Assembly (NCBI RefSeq): GCF_000336575.1
Contig: NZ_AOPO01000004.1
Span: 124,001 to 188,000 of the forward strand
DNA from: Vreelandella titanicae BH1
GTDB lineage: Bacteria > Pseudomonadota > Gammaproteobacteria > Pseudomonadales > Halomonadaceae
Direction: 5' to 3'
Length of the DNA stretch: 64,000 nt
The position numbers were made by a program, and so were the translations under genes. The notes under the pieces were generated by a model, which was given only the letters and a program-made list of their open reading frames with translations, ran no database searches and was not told where the DNA came from. Shown piece by piece: positions 19,691 to 28,468 of this stretch (positions within the stretch are counted from its first letter, which is position 1; every line of letters starts with the position of its first letter).

Positions 19691-19731
19691 CCGTATCGAC
19701 GGGCTGAAACTGCCCGTTAAAAAAGATACGG
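19691..19731 (-). promoter_or_regulatory. Nested inverted repeat upstream of topA
   Basis: The outer 7-bp arms CCGTATC/GATACGG enclose inner 6-bp arms ACGGGC/GCCCGT with loop TGAAACT. The outer arms are separated from the inner stem by 1 nt on one side and a 7-nt TAAAAAA on the other. The centre lies about 75 bp before the topA start. It could form a cruciform or an mRNA leader hairpin. Elsewhere in the 314-bp gap 19637-19950 I see only the terminator of the next gene. Confidence 0.65.
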
Positions 19732-19904
19732 ATGAAAAAATGCGCCTACCCTACCCCAGCCCTTAGCTAAGCGCCAGTGGCAACCAAGCCGTAGGGAGAA
19801 TCCATAGACTTTAGACAACCAGGGTTATATTTCAGACAAATAGTAGCTAGACACTAGACTGCCACCGACATTACAGCAACCCAAAAGGTAATCAGGCAAA
19901 CAAA

Positions 19905-19931
19905 GCGCCCCCACCAAATAGGCGGGGGCGC
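19905..19931 (-). terminator. Intrinsic terminator of the DUF3141 gene
   Basis: Eight-base-pair GC stem GCGCCCCC/GGGGGCGC, followed on the minus strand by TTTGTTTG. It lies 20 bp past the stop codon. Confidence 0.85.
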
Positions 19932-19950
19932 AATGAGCTAATGTACTGAT

Positions 19951-22494
19951 TTAGCGTTTAGGCGGCGTCTTTTTACGTCTGGTAGTGCTGGTGGGTTTAG
20001 CCACCGGCTCACTGGCCGACTCGCTAGTCGCAGCAGATTTAGGCGATGACTCCTTAACCACGGACTCCTCATTCACCACGGGCTGCTCCTTGGCCACTGG
20101 CGCAGACGAAGTCGTTTGCGTTTCGGCCAGCTTAGCAGTAGCAGCTTTGGGCTTAGCGGCAGGCTTAGTTGTCGAAGCCGCTTTGCTGGCCGTCGGCTTG
20201 CTCGCAGCCGGCTTATTCGCTACCGATTTGCGGGGTCTTGCCTTATCAAACAACACTTTAATTTGCGCAAAGCGCTCAGCAGCATGCTCTGAAAGATCGC
20301 CGCTGGCGGCAAAGACATGCTCAAGGTGGCTAATATAGCCATCGACATCATCGTTGCTGCTACCTGCTAGCAAAGTAGGCAGCGAATTCAACGCCTGCTC
20401 ACGATCCAGCTTCAAGATAAAGAACTGCTCGCGCACCAAGTTTTTAAAATCACTCAGTTCGATACCAGGCTCAAGCTCCGCACGGGAGGCGCGTAGCCGC
20501 TTAAAGTTACGCTCATCTGTAGCTGGGGCGCCACCGAGCACATAGATAAGCGAGCGCATAACCGCTTCATGGGCACTGCCCTTAGCAATTTTCTCTCGCA
20601 GCTCTTCCTGACGCTGCTCAATAAAGCGACGGTGCTCGGGCTCTGCCCCTGGACGGCGGCGGTGTACATGGGCATCGCCATACAGACCGACAGCAGCCTG
20701 CAATAGCGGCTGGCCGTAGATATCCATAAACATTTTTTCGGTGCTGCTATCCCGCAAATCGCGCATCGCATTGAGGCTGGCGACCAGTTGATCAGACCCC
20801 ATAGTTTCAAGCGTTTTGAACAGATTATCTTTTGATACTGGGTGACGATTTTTGCGCACTGCTTCCGCCATTACCGGTAGCGGCACCGAAAGTGGATTAC
20901 GATCAGAAAGCAGCTTGTAGCCCAAACGGATAGGGTGCATACGACGAATCAAGCGGGCAGCTTCCGGTGTCATGATGGCTTTTAGCCACGGCTGCAGAAA
21001 GAGCCGATACATCCCCAAATTGATTTCTGAGATCCGTGCCACGGTGGCAAAACGACGATCATCCTCTGGCTTGTGCATTACTGCCTGATCTAACTCTTCA
21101 AAGTTACGCGGCATAAATTCGAGCAGATAATCCCGCTCGAACAGCTCAGCGTCTTCACCCTTCTCTGCCGGAGATATGGAGGTTTCGTACAGCCCAGGCG
21201 GCAGTACGTCGATGTAATCCATATTGGCGGTGAATTCGGTATGCTCTTTGCGCGATACGCTGCCCGAAACAAATATACCTAGATGGCCGGTCGTATCATG
21301 CTGGCAATAGACGATGGTTTGCTCATTGGCAATGATGTCATCGGTGTTTGCATATAAATCACGAATCCACCCCAATGCTTGAGGCGGCGGAGTAATGTCA
21401 TCCCCACGCGAACAGAACACAACCACCGGCGAACGCACATTACGCAGGTCGATTCGGCGGCCATCATGGGTGACCAGCTGCGCGGTAGAGAGCCGATTAC
21501 CGACAAATAGATTATCGACGATATACTGAATCTCTTCACCGCCTAATACGACGTGACCACCCCACCAACGCTCAAAATCGAGGTATCGGCCCGCTTCGGT
21601 ATCGATATTGTCGTAAAGGTGATACTGCTTTTTCCAGTAGGTATTAGCCGGGTTGAGGCGCTCGAAGTTCTGCACCAGCCACGCCCCGTCAAACAGGCCG
21701 TCGCCAATATCACTGGTGAGTGCCGTAATCCAGCTGCCTCCCGCCATCCCGCCGGTATAGCGCATGGGGGCTTTGCCGTGTTCACCAGCCCAGTAGGAGA
21801 GTGGCGCGCCAGCAATCAGGATAGGGCCAAAAACGTCAGGCTCCAAGGCAGCCGCCATCATGATCTGCCAGCCCGCCTGGCAATTGCCCACCACCATCGG
21901 TTTTTCAGTCGTTTCGGGATGCAGCTCAATCACATGGCGCAAAAAAGCGATCTCCGACTCGACCACATCCTCAACGGTTTGGCCTGGCTCAGGAAACGGC
22001 AAAAAACCAATAAAGTAGCAGGGGTGCCCCGCTTTAAGCGCCACGCCCAACTCACTGTCCGGCTTAAACCCTCCAATCCCTGGCCCATGCCCCGCACGTG
22101 GGTCAACCACTACAAACGGGCGCTTTTGCAGATCAATTTCTGTCCCTTCGTGGGGCAACACACGCAACAGTTCGTAGTTGGTTGGCCGCGGCAGCGTCCG
22201 ACCATCCATCAGCACTTCGGTATCGAACCCCAACACATTGGGCTTGGTTTGCTCCATATGCTCGAGGTACTGATTACCGCGTTCGCGCATAACGTCCAGA
22301 TAGAGAACGCTGCGCTCCATGCTATCGCGCCAGTAACCAAAGGCTGCACGCCCAAACCCGAAAGGATCGAATAATGAAGCGATCGCCTCACTTCCAGGTA
22401 TGGCTGTGGAATCATTTTGTTGCTTCAACCATGCGCTAGTGAAAGCGTTAGCAGGAAACATAGTCTTGGCGAGTGGGTTAGCAAGAAAGTTCAT
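19951..22494 (-). CDS. DUF3141 PHA-synthase-like alpha/beta hydrolase with Ala/Lys-rich tail
   Basis: A protein of 847 aa. The N-terminal half resembles polyhydroxyalkanoate synthase: a helical lead (FGFGRAAFGYWRDSMERS), RPFVVVDPRAGHGPGIGGFKPDSE and the nucleophile elbow VVGNCQAGW with Cys in place of the lipase Ser. VFCSRGDDITPPPQAL carries the likely catalytic Asp and QHDTTGHLGIFVS the His. The elbow GNCQAG differs from the PhaC box GxCxGG, so catalysis of PHA polymerisation is uncertain. The last 95 or so residues are a low-complexity Ala/Lys/Ser/Pro/Thr tail ending RRKKTPPKR, like the histone-H1-like tails of PhaF/AlgP. Divergent from a LysR gene that may regulate it. Confidence 0.85.
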   Translation of the reverse strand: MNFLANPLAKTMFPANAFTSAWLKQQNDSTAIPGSEAIASLFDPFGFGRAAFGYWRDSMERSVLYLDVMRERGNQYLEHMEQTKPNVLGFDTEVLMDGRTLPRPTNYELLRVLPHEGTEIDLQKRPFVVVDPRAGHGPGIGGFKPDSELGVALKAGHPCYFIGFLPFPEPGQTVEDVVESEIAFLRHVIELHPETTEKPMVVGNCQAGWQIMMAAALEPDVFGPILIAGAPLSYWAGEHGKAPMRYTGGMAGGSWITALTSDIGDGLFDGAWLVQNFERLNPANTYWKKQYHLYDNIDTEAGRYLDFERWWGGHVVLGGEEIQYIVDNLFVGNRLSTAQLVTHDGRRIDLRNVRSPVVVFCSRGDDITPPPQALGWIRDLYANTDDIIANEQTIVYCQHDTTGHLGIFVSGSVSRKEHTEFTANMDYIDVLPPGLYETSISPAEKGEDAELFERDYLLEFMPRNFEELDQAVMHKPEDDRRFATVARISEINLGMYRLFLQPWLKAIMTPEAARLIRRMHPIRLGYKLLSDRNPLSVPLPVMAEAVRKNRHPVSKDNLFKTLETMGSDQLVASLNAMRDLRDSSTEKMFMDIYGQPLLQAAVGLYGDAHVHRRRPGAEPEHRRFIEQRQEELREKIAKGSAHEAVMRSLIYVLGGAPATDERNFKRLRASRAELEPGIELSDFKNLVREQFFILKLDREQALNSLPTLLAGSSNDDVDGYISHLEHVFAASGDLSEHAAERFAQIKVLFDKARPRKSVANKPAASKPTASKAASTTKPAAKPKAATAKLAETQTTSSAPVAKEQPVVNEESVVKESSPKSAATSESASEPVAKPTSTTRRKKTPPKR

Positions 22495-22507
22495 AGGGTC
22501 TCCCGTT

Positions 22508-22532
22508 GGGTTGATGCACAGGCATCAGACCC
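22508..22532 (-). promoter_or_regulatory. Hairpin just upstream of the DUF3141 ribosome site
   Basis: On the minus strand GGGT-c-TGATGC-CTGT-GCATCA-ACCC forms a 10-bp stem with one bulge, a few nt before the Shine-Dalgarno GGGAG. A second GCATCA/TGATGC copy at 22541-22546 could form an alternative pairing. Possible translational control or mRNA stabiliser. Confidence 0.5.
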
Positions 22533-22729
22533 GAAAGCAATGATGCTGCAATGCAATATAGTCTAGGCCACTATGCGCACGGCGTCGATCTTTAACCCTG
22601 GCAATTACGCCTTATGTGACTAATGAAGTCCTGTTTAGGCAGTCTAAAAGATTCAGTGTTAGCATGCTTTGCCCTGGCGATGAAGCCTGATCTTGATATT
22701 AGTTAAAGGGTGCTCACTACGAGGTTTTT

Positions 22730-23716
22730 ATGTCATCCCCCAATCTGCTCAATCGCCTAACATTTCGGCAACTCCAGGTCTTCCAGGCGGTGCATCGGCA
22801 GCGCTCCTACTCTCGTGCAGCTGAGCAACTGGGACTGACCCAGCCAGCAGTCAGCGCGCAAATACGGCAGCTTGAGTTGGCACTGGGTCAGCCTCTGTTT
22901 AATTATGCGGGTAAAACGCTTCACACGCTTCCCGCCGCCGATACCCTCGCCCACTCAGCGCGCGAAATTTTTGGCCAACTGTCACGGCTGGAAATGAACC
23001 TATCGGATATTAACGGCAAAATAAGCGGCGAACTCAACATCGCAGCGGTTTCCTCAGCCCAATATGTGGTGCCTTATTTACTTGCCCGCTTCCGTGCTCA
23101 CTATCCCGAAGTACATGTCCGCTTAAAGGTATGCAATCGCTGCCAGGCACTCGATCGATTGGCTGAGCAGCAGGACGACTTGGTTATCATGGCCATGGTG
23201 CCTGAAGACGATCGCTTGGTAGTGATGCCGATTATTGATAACGAACTGATCGCCGTCGTCTGGCCCGAGCATCCGCTACTTTCGATGCCGCAACCCTCCT
23301 TAGCAGACTTTGCGCGCCATTACGTGCTAATGCGCGAACCCGGTTCCGGCGTACGCAACGCTTTTGAGCAGATGGCGGCCAGTCAGCAGGTCGCGCTTCC
23401 CCACTGTATTGAGTTAGGTACCAATGAAGCGATTAAAGGGGGCGTCATGGCTCACTTAGGTGTTGCCGTGCTGCCGCGTTTGGCGGTGCAGCTGGAGCTT
23501 GAGCAGGGGTTACTGTTTGAGCTGGGGTTGCCCGACTTTCCTATCCACCGCTCTTGGTGCACGGTCTATACGCGGGAGCGCTTACCCACTCCGGTCGCCG
23601 AGCTATTTTTGAGTTTCATCCGTGAACACTTACCCGACTATCGCCGTCACTTTCAGGCGCCCGTCAGCCCCTTACCCAGCCATGGGGTAGCCTGTTTGCC
23701 GATACTTCCCTCCTGA
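22730..23716 (+). CDS. LysR-family transcriptional regulator (CbbR-like)
   Basis: DNA-binding regulator of 328 aa. The winged HTH is at residues about 9-66 (RQLQVFQAVHRQRSYSRAAEQLGLTQPAVSAQ, here only summarised), followed by a linker helix and a periplasmic-binding-protein-like effector domain (about 95-300) beginning GELNIAAVSSAQYVVP. The domain layout resembles CbbR/CysB-type members. The effector is unknown. Divergent from the DUF3141 gene with a shared 235-bp region, the standard arrangement for a LysR protein and its target. The Shine-Dalgarno GAGG precedes the ATG. Confidence 0.92.
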   Translation: MSSPNLLNRLTFRQLQVFQAVHRQRSYSRAAEQLGLTQPAVSAQIRQLELALGQPLFNYAGKTLHTLPAADTLAHSAREIFGQLSRLEMNLSDINGKISGELNIAAVSSAQYVVPYLLARFRAHYPEVHVRLKVCNRCQALDRLAEQQDDLVIMAMVPEDDRLVVMPIIDNELIAVVWPEHPLLSMPQPSLADFARHYVLMREPGSGVRNAFEQMAASQQVALPHCIELGTNEAIKGGVMAHLGVAVLPRLAVQLELEQGLLFELGLPDFPIHRSWCTVYTRERLPTPVAELFLSFIREHLPDYRRHFQAPVSPLPSHGVACLPILPS

Positions 23717-23894
23717 AGGCGAGTGATGGCTTACGGTGTCTTGTTGGCAGCGAGATATGTTACATTAGCCATCATTAGCGCGATAAAATATTGAGCAAAC
23801 TTCGTATTAACCAGGTATCAATAGGCAGGCTTGGAACAGGGTTAAACCTTTTTTACGCCTTCGGCCTACCGCACAGAAGAGAGGCTCTGTCACT

Positions 23895-24959
23895 ATGAGC
23901 AATAACCCCTCGCAGCGCGTGTCCAGCGGTGAAAAATACCGTAATGAACATGGCATGTCGGTGATCAAGGATGGCATGAAGCAGCGCAAAGCGCAGCCAG
24001 AGGCCCCTTCTGTTGAGCTTGAGCGCAAACCCAAGTGGCTGCGAGCACAGATTCCAGGTGGCGAGCGTTTTGAAGCGGTCAAGAAAAACGTCGCGACCCA
24101 CCGATTAAGCACTGTTTGCGCTGAATCCCACTGCCCCAATATGGGCGAGTGCTGGAGCAACGGCACGGCCACTATCATGCTGATGGGCTCGGTATGTACC
24201 CGCGCCTGTCGGTTCTGCGCAGTAGACACCGGCAACCCCCAGGGCTGGCTTGACCACGAAGAGCCTGAAAATACGGCTAAATCTGTAGAGCTCATGGGGC
24301 TGCGTTATATCGTACTGACTTCAGTTGACCGTGACGACCTCGACGATGGCGGCGCAACCCACTACGCCAACTGCATTCGCGCGATCAAAGCGCGCACACC
24401 CGAGGTGGTAGTCGAAGCCTTGACGCCCGACTTTGATGGTGACCTTGCCGCTATCGAACGCGTCGTCGATTCAGGCCTACAGGTATTTGCCCAAAATGTG
24501 GAGACCGTGGAACGCCTGACAGGCCGAGTGCGTGACCGGCGGGCAGGTTACCGCAAAACCCTCGATGTCCTTGCTCATGCCAAGCGCTACCGCCCAGATA
24601 TCATCACCAAAACCAGCCTGATGCTGGGCTTGGGTGAAACCGACGAAGAGATTTTGCAAACGTTTGATGATTTACGTGAGATCGGCGTCGATATTGTCAC
24701 GCTTGGCCAGTACCTTCGCCCGACCAAAAACCACCTGTCGGTGGAGCGCTGGGTAACGCCTGAAGAGTTTGATCGCTACCGCGTGATTGGCCTGGAAAAA
24801 GGCTTTATGGAAGTGCCCTCTGGCCCGCTGGTACGTTCAAGCTACCGCGCTGATCGCGTGTTTGAGAAAAACAACCTGGGGCTCGCCTCACCTGCCGCGA
24901 TTCCCGGTCAGGAGCAAGAAGCAAACCCCAATATTATTCCAGCGCTCAACGTAGGATAG
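23895..24959 (+). CDS. lipA: Lipoyl synthase
   Basis: Radical-SAM enzyme that inserts two sulfurs into octanoyl groups on carrier proteins (354 aa). The auxiliary 4Fe-4S ligands are in [14 protein letters not shown] and the radical-SAM cluster in CTRACRFC; the C-terminal RSSYRAD supplies the Ser ligand of the auxiliary cluster. It lies on the plus strand, tail to tail with lipB. In related gammaproteobacteria lipB and lipA usually point the same way, so this is a local inversion or relocation. Confidence 0.98.
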   Translation: MSNNPSQRVSSGEKYRNEHGMSVIKDGMKQRKAQPEAPSVELERKPKWLRAQIPGGERFEAVKKNVATHRLSTVCAESHCPNMGECWSNGTATIMLMGSVCTRACRFCAVDTGNPQGWLDHEEPENTAKSVELMGLRYIVLTSVDRDDLDDGGATHYANCIRAIKARTPEVVVEALTPDFDGDLAAIERVVDSGLQVFAQNVETVERLTGRVRDRRAGYRKTLDVLAHAKRYRPDIITKTSLMLGLGETDEEILQTFDDLREIGVDIVTLGQYLRPTKNHLSVERWVTPEEFDRYRVIGLEKGFMEVPSGPLVRSSYRADRVFEKNNLGLASPAAIPGQEQEANPNIIPALNVG

Positions 24960-25000
24960 GCTTAAATTAAGCGTTCTACGGGGCTTGCTACTATGTATGG

Positions 25001-25020
25001 AGCGGGTTTTAAGACCCGCT
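25001..25020. terminator. Intrinsic terminator between lipA and lipB
   Basis: Seven-base-pair stem AGCGGGT/ACCCGCT around TTTAAG, followed on the plus strand by TTAT and, further on, a seven-T run. Serves lipA and possibly the convergent lipB operon. Confidence 0.75.
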
Positions 25021-25071
25021 TTATAAGCCTCGTTTTTTTGAACCGTTTTTTTAATAACGGTGACCCAATTT

Positions 25072-25734
25072 TTACAGTGGCGTGTTCTCGACACTGACCA
25101 ATTCGCGGTTTAGCCGTTTAGCTAGCGCCTCGGCCAGCTGCTCACCCACCCGATGATCACCTGATAACGAGACGAGGTCAGCCAACTTCGCCATGGGCAT
25201 ACCTGCATAGCCGCAGGGGTTAATGCGCAAAAAAGGCGTCAGGTCACCGTCTACATTCAACGCCACGCCGTGAAAGCTCGCCCCCCGACGAATACGCAGA
25301 CCCAGTGAGGCAATCTTCGCCTCACCCGCTTCTGTCATCACATAAACCCCTGGAGCATCGGGCCGCGCTCGGGCGCTCACGCCATAGTGGCTCAAGACGT
25401 CAATTACGGCATTCTCCAATGCAGTGACTAAATCGCGCACGCCAATTTTTCCCCGCCGTACATCCAGCAGCGGGTACAGCACCACCTGCCCTGGCCCGTG
25501 ATAAGTGACTTGCCCCCCCCGATCAACGTGCACCACCGGAATATCGCCGGGCAGCAGCAGGTGTTCGGGCTTGCCAGCCTGGCCTTGGGTAAACACCGGG
25601 TCATGCTCGACCAACCAGAACTGATCAGGGGTTTGCGCATCCCGTGTATCGGTTAGCGTGCGCATAGCTTCCCACACTGGCAGGTAGGCTTGGTGACCCA
25701 AATCGTGCAACTCAATCGGCACGGCGTTTTCCAC
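25072..25734 (-). CDS. lipB: Octanoyl-ACP:protein N-octanoyltransferase
   Basis: Moves octanoate from acyl carrier protein to lipoyl domains, the step before LipA (220 aa). Conserved [17 protein letters not shown] is present, with the catalytic Lys in [10 protein letters not shown] and the acyl-accepting Cys in [18 protein letters not shown] is the family motif between them. The start is GTG, 2 bp after the ybeD stop, so the pair is coupled. Confidence 0.96.
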   Translation of the reverse strand: MENAVPIELHDLGHQAYLPVWEAMRTLTDTRDAQTPDQFWLVEHDPVFTQGQAGKPEHLLLPGDIPVVHVDRGGQVTYHGPGQVVLYPLLDVRRGKIGVRDLVTALENAVIDVLSHYGVSARARPDAPGVYVMTEAGEAKIASLGLRIRRGASFHGVALNVDGDLTPFLRINPCGYAGMPMAKLADLVSLSGDHRVGEQLAEALAKRLNRELVSVENTPL

Positions 25735-25736
25735 GG

Positions 25737-26045
25737 TTACACCACCATATGCACACGGCCAGTAGCCTTGAGGTCGTCGAACAACTCTTTAATATGCTGC
25801 TCTCCGGTCGCTCTAATCACCACACGTACCGATTGAAAACGGCCATTGCGGCTATCGACCACCTGCATTGCCGTTGCATCGAAGTCAGGGTCATGGCGCA
25901 CAATCACCTGGCACACACAGGCAGGAAAGTCTTCGGCCGCATCGCCGACGACTTTTAACGAGTAATCACATGGGAAAGTGATTTTAGGCGGCTCCTGAGC
26001 CGCCGGTTGGCGCAAATCACGAAGTCCCGGAGCACCTTTTTTCAT
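25737..26045 (-). CDS. ybeD: YbeD/DUF493 family protein
   Basis: Small cytosolic protein (102 aa) of the DUF493 family, an ACT-like ferredoxin fold with a proposed regulatory role but no settled function. Conserved features are [13 protein letters not shown], the Cys-containing VCQVIVRHD, and the closing RVHMVV. It lies between dacA and lipB as in E. coli and Pseudomonas. The N-terminus is a little longer than usual. Confidence 0.9.
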   Translation of the reverse strand: MKKGAPGLRDLRQPAAQEPPKITFPCDYSLKVVGDAAEDFPACVCQVIVRHDPDFDATAMQVVDSRNGRFQSVRVVIRATGEQHIKELFDDLKATGRVHMVV

Positions 26046-26140
26046 AACAAACCTATTTCGTAAAGACTGATTTTCACAAAGACTGGGTTCATCACAGATA
26101 TACGCTAGAACCCATCAACCTATCGGCTGTAAGTCTATAA

Positions 26141-27355
26141 TCAATCCGTAAAATTACTAATCAGATTACTAAAGAAGCGCTGCACCTGATCGAACAAGCG
26201 CTTAAAGAGACCACCCTCTTCGATGTTTTCCAGCGCCACTAAGCGGCGCTCACCGACCACTTCATCACCTAAATGCACTTCCAGCGTACCAACCTCGTCG
26301 CCAATGGCAATCGGTGCCTGTAGGTCTGGATTGAGGTTTAGGCGCGCACGCAGCTCTTCGTTGCGGTTGCGTGGCAGGGTCATAAAGACTTCTTCATCGA
26401 CGCCAACACGCAGCTCATTGATATCGCCGCCCCAAACCCGCGGCGTTGCCAATACGGCACCGCGCTCATAGAGCTTCATGGTTTCGAAAAAGCGGAAACC
26501 GTAGCTGAGTAGCTTTTGGGTTTCTTGAGCGCGCGCTTCATCAGAGTTGGTGCCCATCACTACGGAAATCAAGCGCATATCTTCACGCTTAGCTGAAGAC
26601 ACCAGACAGAACCCCGCCTCCGTTGTCCAGCCGGTTTTCAGGCCATCCACCGAAGGGTCACGCCACAGCAAACGGTTGCGGTTGGGCTGATCAATACCGC
26701 CATAGGAGAACGTACGATGGGAGTAGATTTCGTAGTGATCAGGGTAATCATTAATAATGTGCCGGGATAAACGCGCCAAGTCATGGGCCGTTGAGTAGTG
26801 ATTGTCGGCGGGCAAGCCAGTGGCGTTCTGGAAGTTGGTGTTATTCATGCCCAACCGCGTGGCATGCTGATTCATCAGATCGGCAAAGGGCACCTCACCA
26901 CCCGCCAAATGCTCTGCCATGGCGACACTGGCATCGTTGCCCGACACAATGATGATACCGTGGAGTAAATCATCCACCGAAACCTGATCACCCACCTCAA
27001 TAAACATTTTCGAGCCGCCGGTGCGCCAGGCATTCTCGCTAATATTAACCATATCAGTGAGCTTAATGGTGCCACGATTGAGCTCACGCTCTACCAAATA
27101 GGCGGTCATCAGCTTGGTTAAACTTGCCGGTGGCAGACGCTCATCGGAGTTATGCTCGGCCAAGATACGGCCACTGTTAGCATCCATCAGAATCCACGAA
27201 CTTGCCGCTAACTGAGGGGCTGAAGGGATAATGGTTTGCGGCTGCGGAATTACCGGCTGAGGCGTTGGCTGGGCACTGGCAGGCACAGCAACCGTCGCCA
27301 TGGCAGCGAAGAGGCACAGGCGTGCAGAGCGACCAATGGATGTAAACACGTTCAT
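26141..27355 (-). CDS. dacA: D-alanyl-D-alanine carboxypeptidase (PBP5/6 type)
   Basis: Periplasmic DD-carboxypeptidase anchored to the inner membrane (404 aa). Signal peptide cleaved near VPASA. The penicillin-binding motifs are SLTK (in PPASLTKLMTAY), SGN (in VSGNDASVAMAEH) and KTG (in VDGLKTGWTTEAG). A C-terminal PBP5-type beta domain and an amphipathic anchoring helix (about 380-404) follow. It is separated from rlpA by a clear terminator, so it probably has its own promoter. Confidence 0.96.
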   Translation of the reverse strand: MNVFTSIGRSARLCLFAAMATVAVPASAQPTPQPVIPQPQTIIPSAPQLAASSWILMDANSGRILAEHNSDERLPPASLTKLMTAYLVERELNRGTIKLTDMVNISENAWRTGGSKMFIEVGDQVSVDDLLHGIIIVSGNDASVAMAEHLAGGEVPFADLMNQHATRLGMNNTNFQNATGLPADNHYSTAHDLARLSRHIINDYPDHYEIYSHRTFSYGGIDQPNRNRLLWRDPSVDGLKTGWTTEAGFCLVSSAKREDMRLISVVMGTNSDEARAQETQKLLSYGFRFFETMKLYERGAVLATPRVWGGDINELRVGVDEEVFMTLPRNRNEELRARLNLNPDLQAPIAIGDEVGTLEVHLGDEVVGERRLVALENIEEGGLFKRLFDQVQRFFSNLISNFTD

Positions 27356-27370
27356 AACGTCAGTCTCACT

Positions 27371-27396
27371 TACTTGAAAGCTTACTTGAAAAGCTT
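27371..27396. repeat. Short tandem repeat upstream of dacA
   Basis: Two adjacent 12-13 bp copies of ACTTGAAAGCTT-like sequence in the rlpA-dacA spacer, 15-40 bp before the dacA start. Role unknown; it overlaps where a dacA promoter should lie. Confidence 0.5.
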
Positions 27397-27401
27397 ATTT
27401 T

Positions 27402-27431
27402 AAAAAACGGCGGCGCGTAAGGCGCGCCACC
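27402..27431 (-). terminator. Intrinsic terminator between rlpA and dacA
   Basis: Nine-base-pair stem GGTGGCGCG/CGCGCCGCC (one G-T pair), loop CCTTA, then GTTTTTT on the minus strand. It lies 20 bp past rlpA. Confidence 0.88.
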
Positions 27432-27451
27432 GGAAATAAACAGGGGGTGAA

Positions 27452-28468
27452 TTATCGCACAACAAAGACCTGGGGGAACCCTGCTTGGCGCAGTGTTTCT
27501 CGCGCTTGAGGTTCTTGGCTCGGAGCGATGGGCCCCACTTGAACACGATAAACGTCAGCGTCGTTCATAATACGCACCGCATGGGGCTGCTCAACTTGTA
27601 AACGCTGCTGCAACTGCTGAGCGCCTTCCGGATTACCCAGTGCCGCGATCTGCAGATACACTGCGTCGCCAGCTTCCCCTTCGTTTGGCGGCTGCGCTGT
27701 TTGTGTCTGTGGTGAAGGATCAGCCGCAGATGCAGCAGACGCCGCCGGCGGAACGGGCATAGAAGAAGCATTTGCAGCAACCCGCTGTGCCTCGGCTACG
27801 CGAGGCTGGGGGGAAGCGCCGCCACCGCCCTTGCCGTGCTCGGCTAGCCACTGCTCAGGGTTGATCGCTTCCACTTTCACGGAACCGGTACCATTGTCGA
27901 GGAAGCCTAGCCGGGCGGCTGCCGCGTAGGAGAGATCGATCTCACGGTCACTGTGGAAGGGGCCACGGTCGTTCACTCGCACAATGACCGATCGCCCATT
28001 ATCCAGGTTTGTGACTCGCGCAAAGGTGGGTAGAGGCAGCGAACGGTGTGCCGCCGACATCTTATACATGTCGTAGATTTCACCGTTTGAGGTCGCGTAG
28101 CCATGGAATTTTTCGCCATACCAGGAGGCCGTACCACGTTTCTCATAACCCGTTGCATCAGGCAGCACTTGATAGGTTTTCCCCCACACTTCATAGCTAG
28201 AGCGGTTGCCCGCTCTGGAAGGCTGCTCGATGCGGGGCTCTGCATCAGGCACCTTGGTAACATCCGGCGGCTCGAGCGGATAGGCATCACCACTCATGGC
28301 ATAGCGGCCACCACTAGTGTTGGCCGCCGTTGAAGCCGGAGCCGCCGCTTGATTCGCGGAACCGGAGGCATCTACCCGCTGATTGTCATTGCTGGCACAG
28401 CCGCTGACCAGCGCCAGTAAGGCAATCGCGCCAACCGCCCGCTGGCTAATCCTCAATTTGCTCTTCAT
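27452..28468 (-). CDS. rlpA: Septal lytic lipoprotein RlpA
   Basis: Outer-membrane lipoprotein (338 aa) that cleaves denuded glycan strands and locates to the septum in Pseudomonas. Lipobox VSGC (Cys about residue 25). A double-psi beta-barrel domain (about 110-205) contains GTASWYGEKFHGYATSNGE, with the catalytic-type His and VNDRGPFHSDREIDLSY. A linker and a C-terminal SPOR domain (about 265-338) follow. The start overlaps the mltB stop by 4 bp. Confidence 0.95.
   Translation of the reverse strand: MKSKLRISQRAVGAIALLALVSGCASNDNQRVDASGSANQAAAPASTAANTSGGRYAMSGDAYPLEPPDVTKVPDAEPRIEQPSRAGNRSSYEVWGKTYQVLPDATGYEKRGTASWYGEKFHGYATSNGEIYDMYKMSAAHRSLPLPTFARVTNLDNGRSVIVRVNDRGPFHSDREIDLSYAAAARLGFLDNGTGSVKVEAINPEQWLAEHGKGGGGASPQPRVAEAQRVAANASSMPVPPAASAASAADPSPQTQTAQPPNEGEAGDAVYLQIAALGNPEGAQQLQQRLQVEQPHAVRIMNDADVYRVQVGPIAPSQEPQARETLRQAGFPQVFVVR

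Noticed and set aside
21553..22374. Plus-strand frame of 273 codons inside the DUF3141 gene
   Set aside because: Antisense to a well-supported gene, no ribosome site and no recognisable motif.
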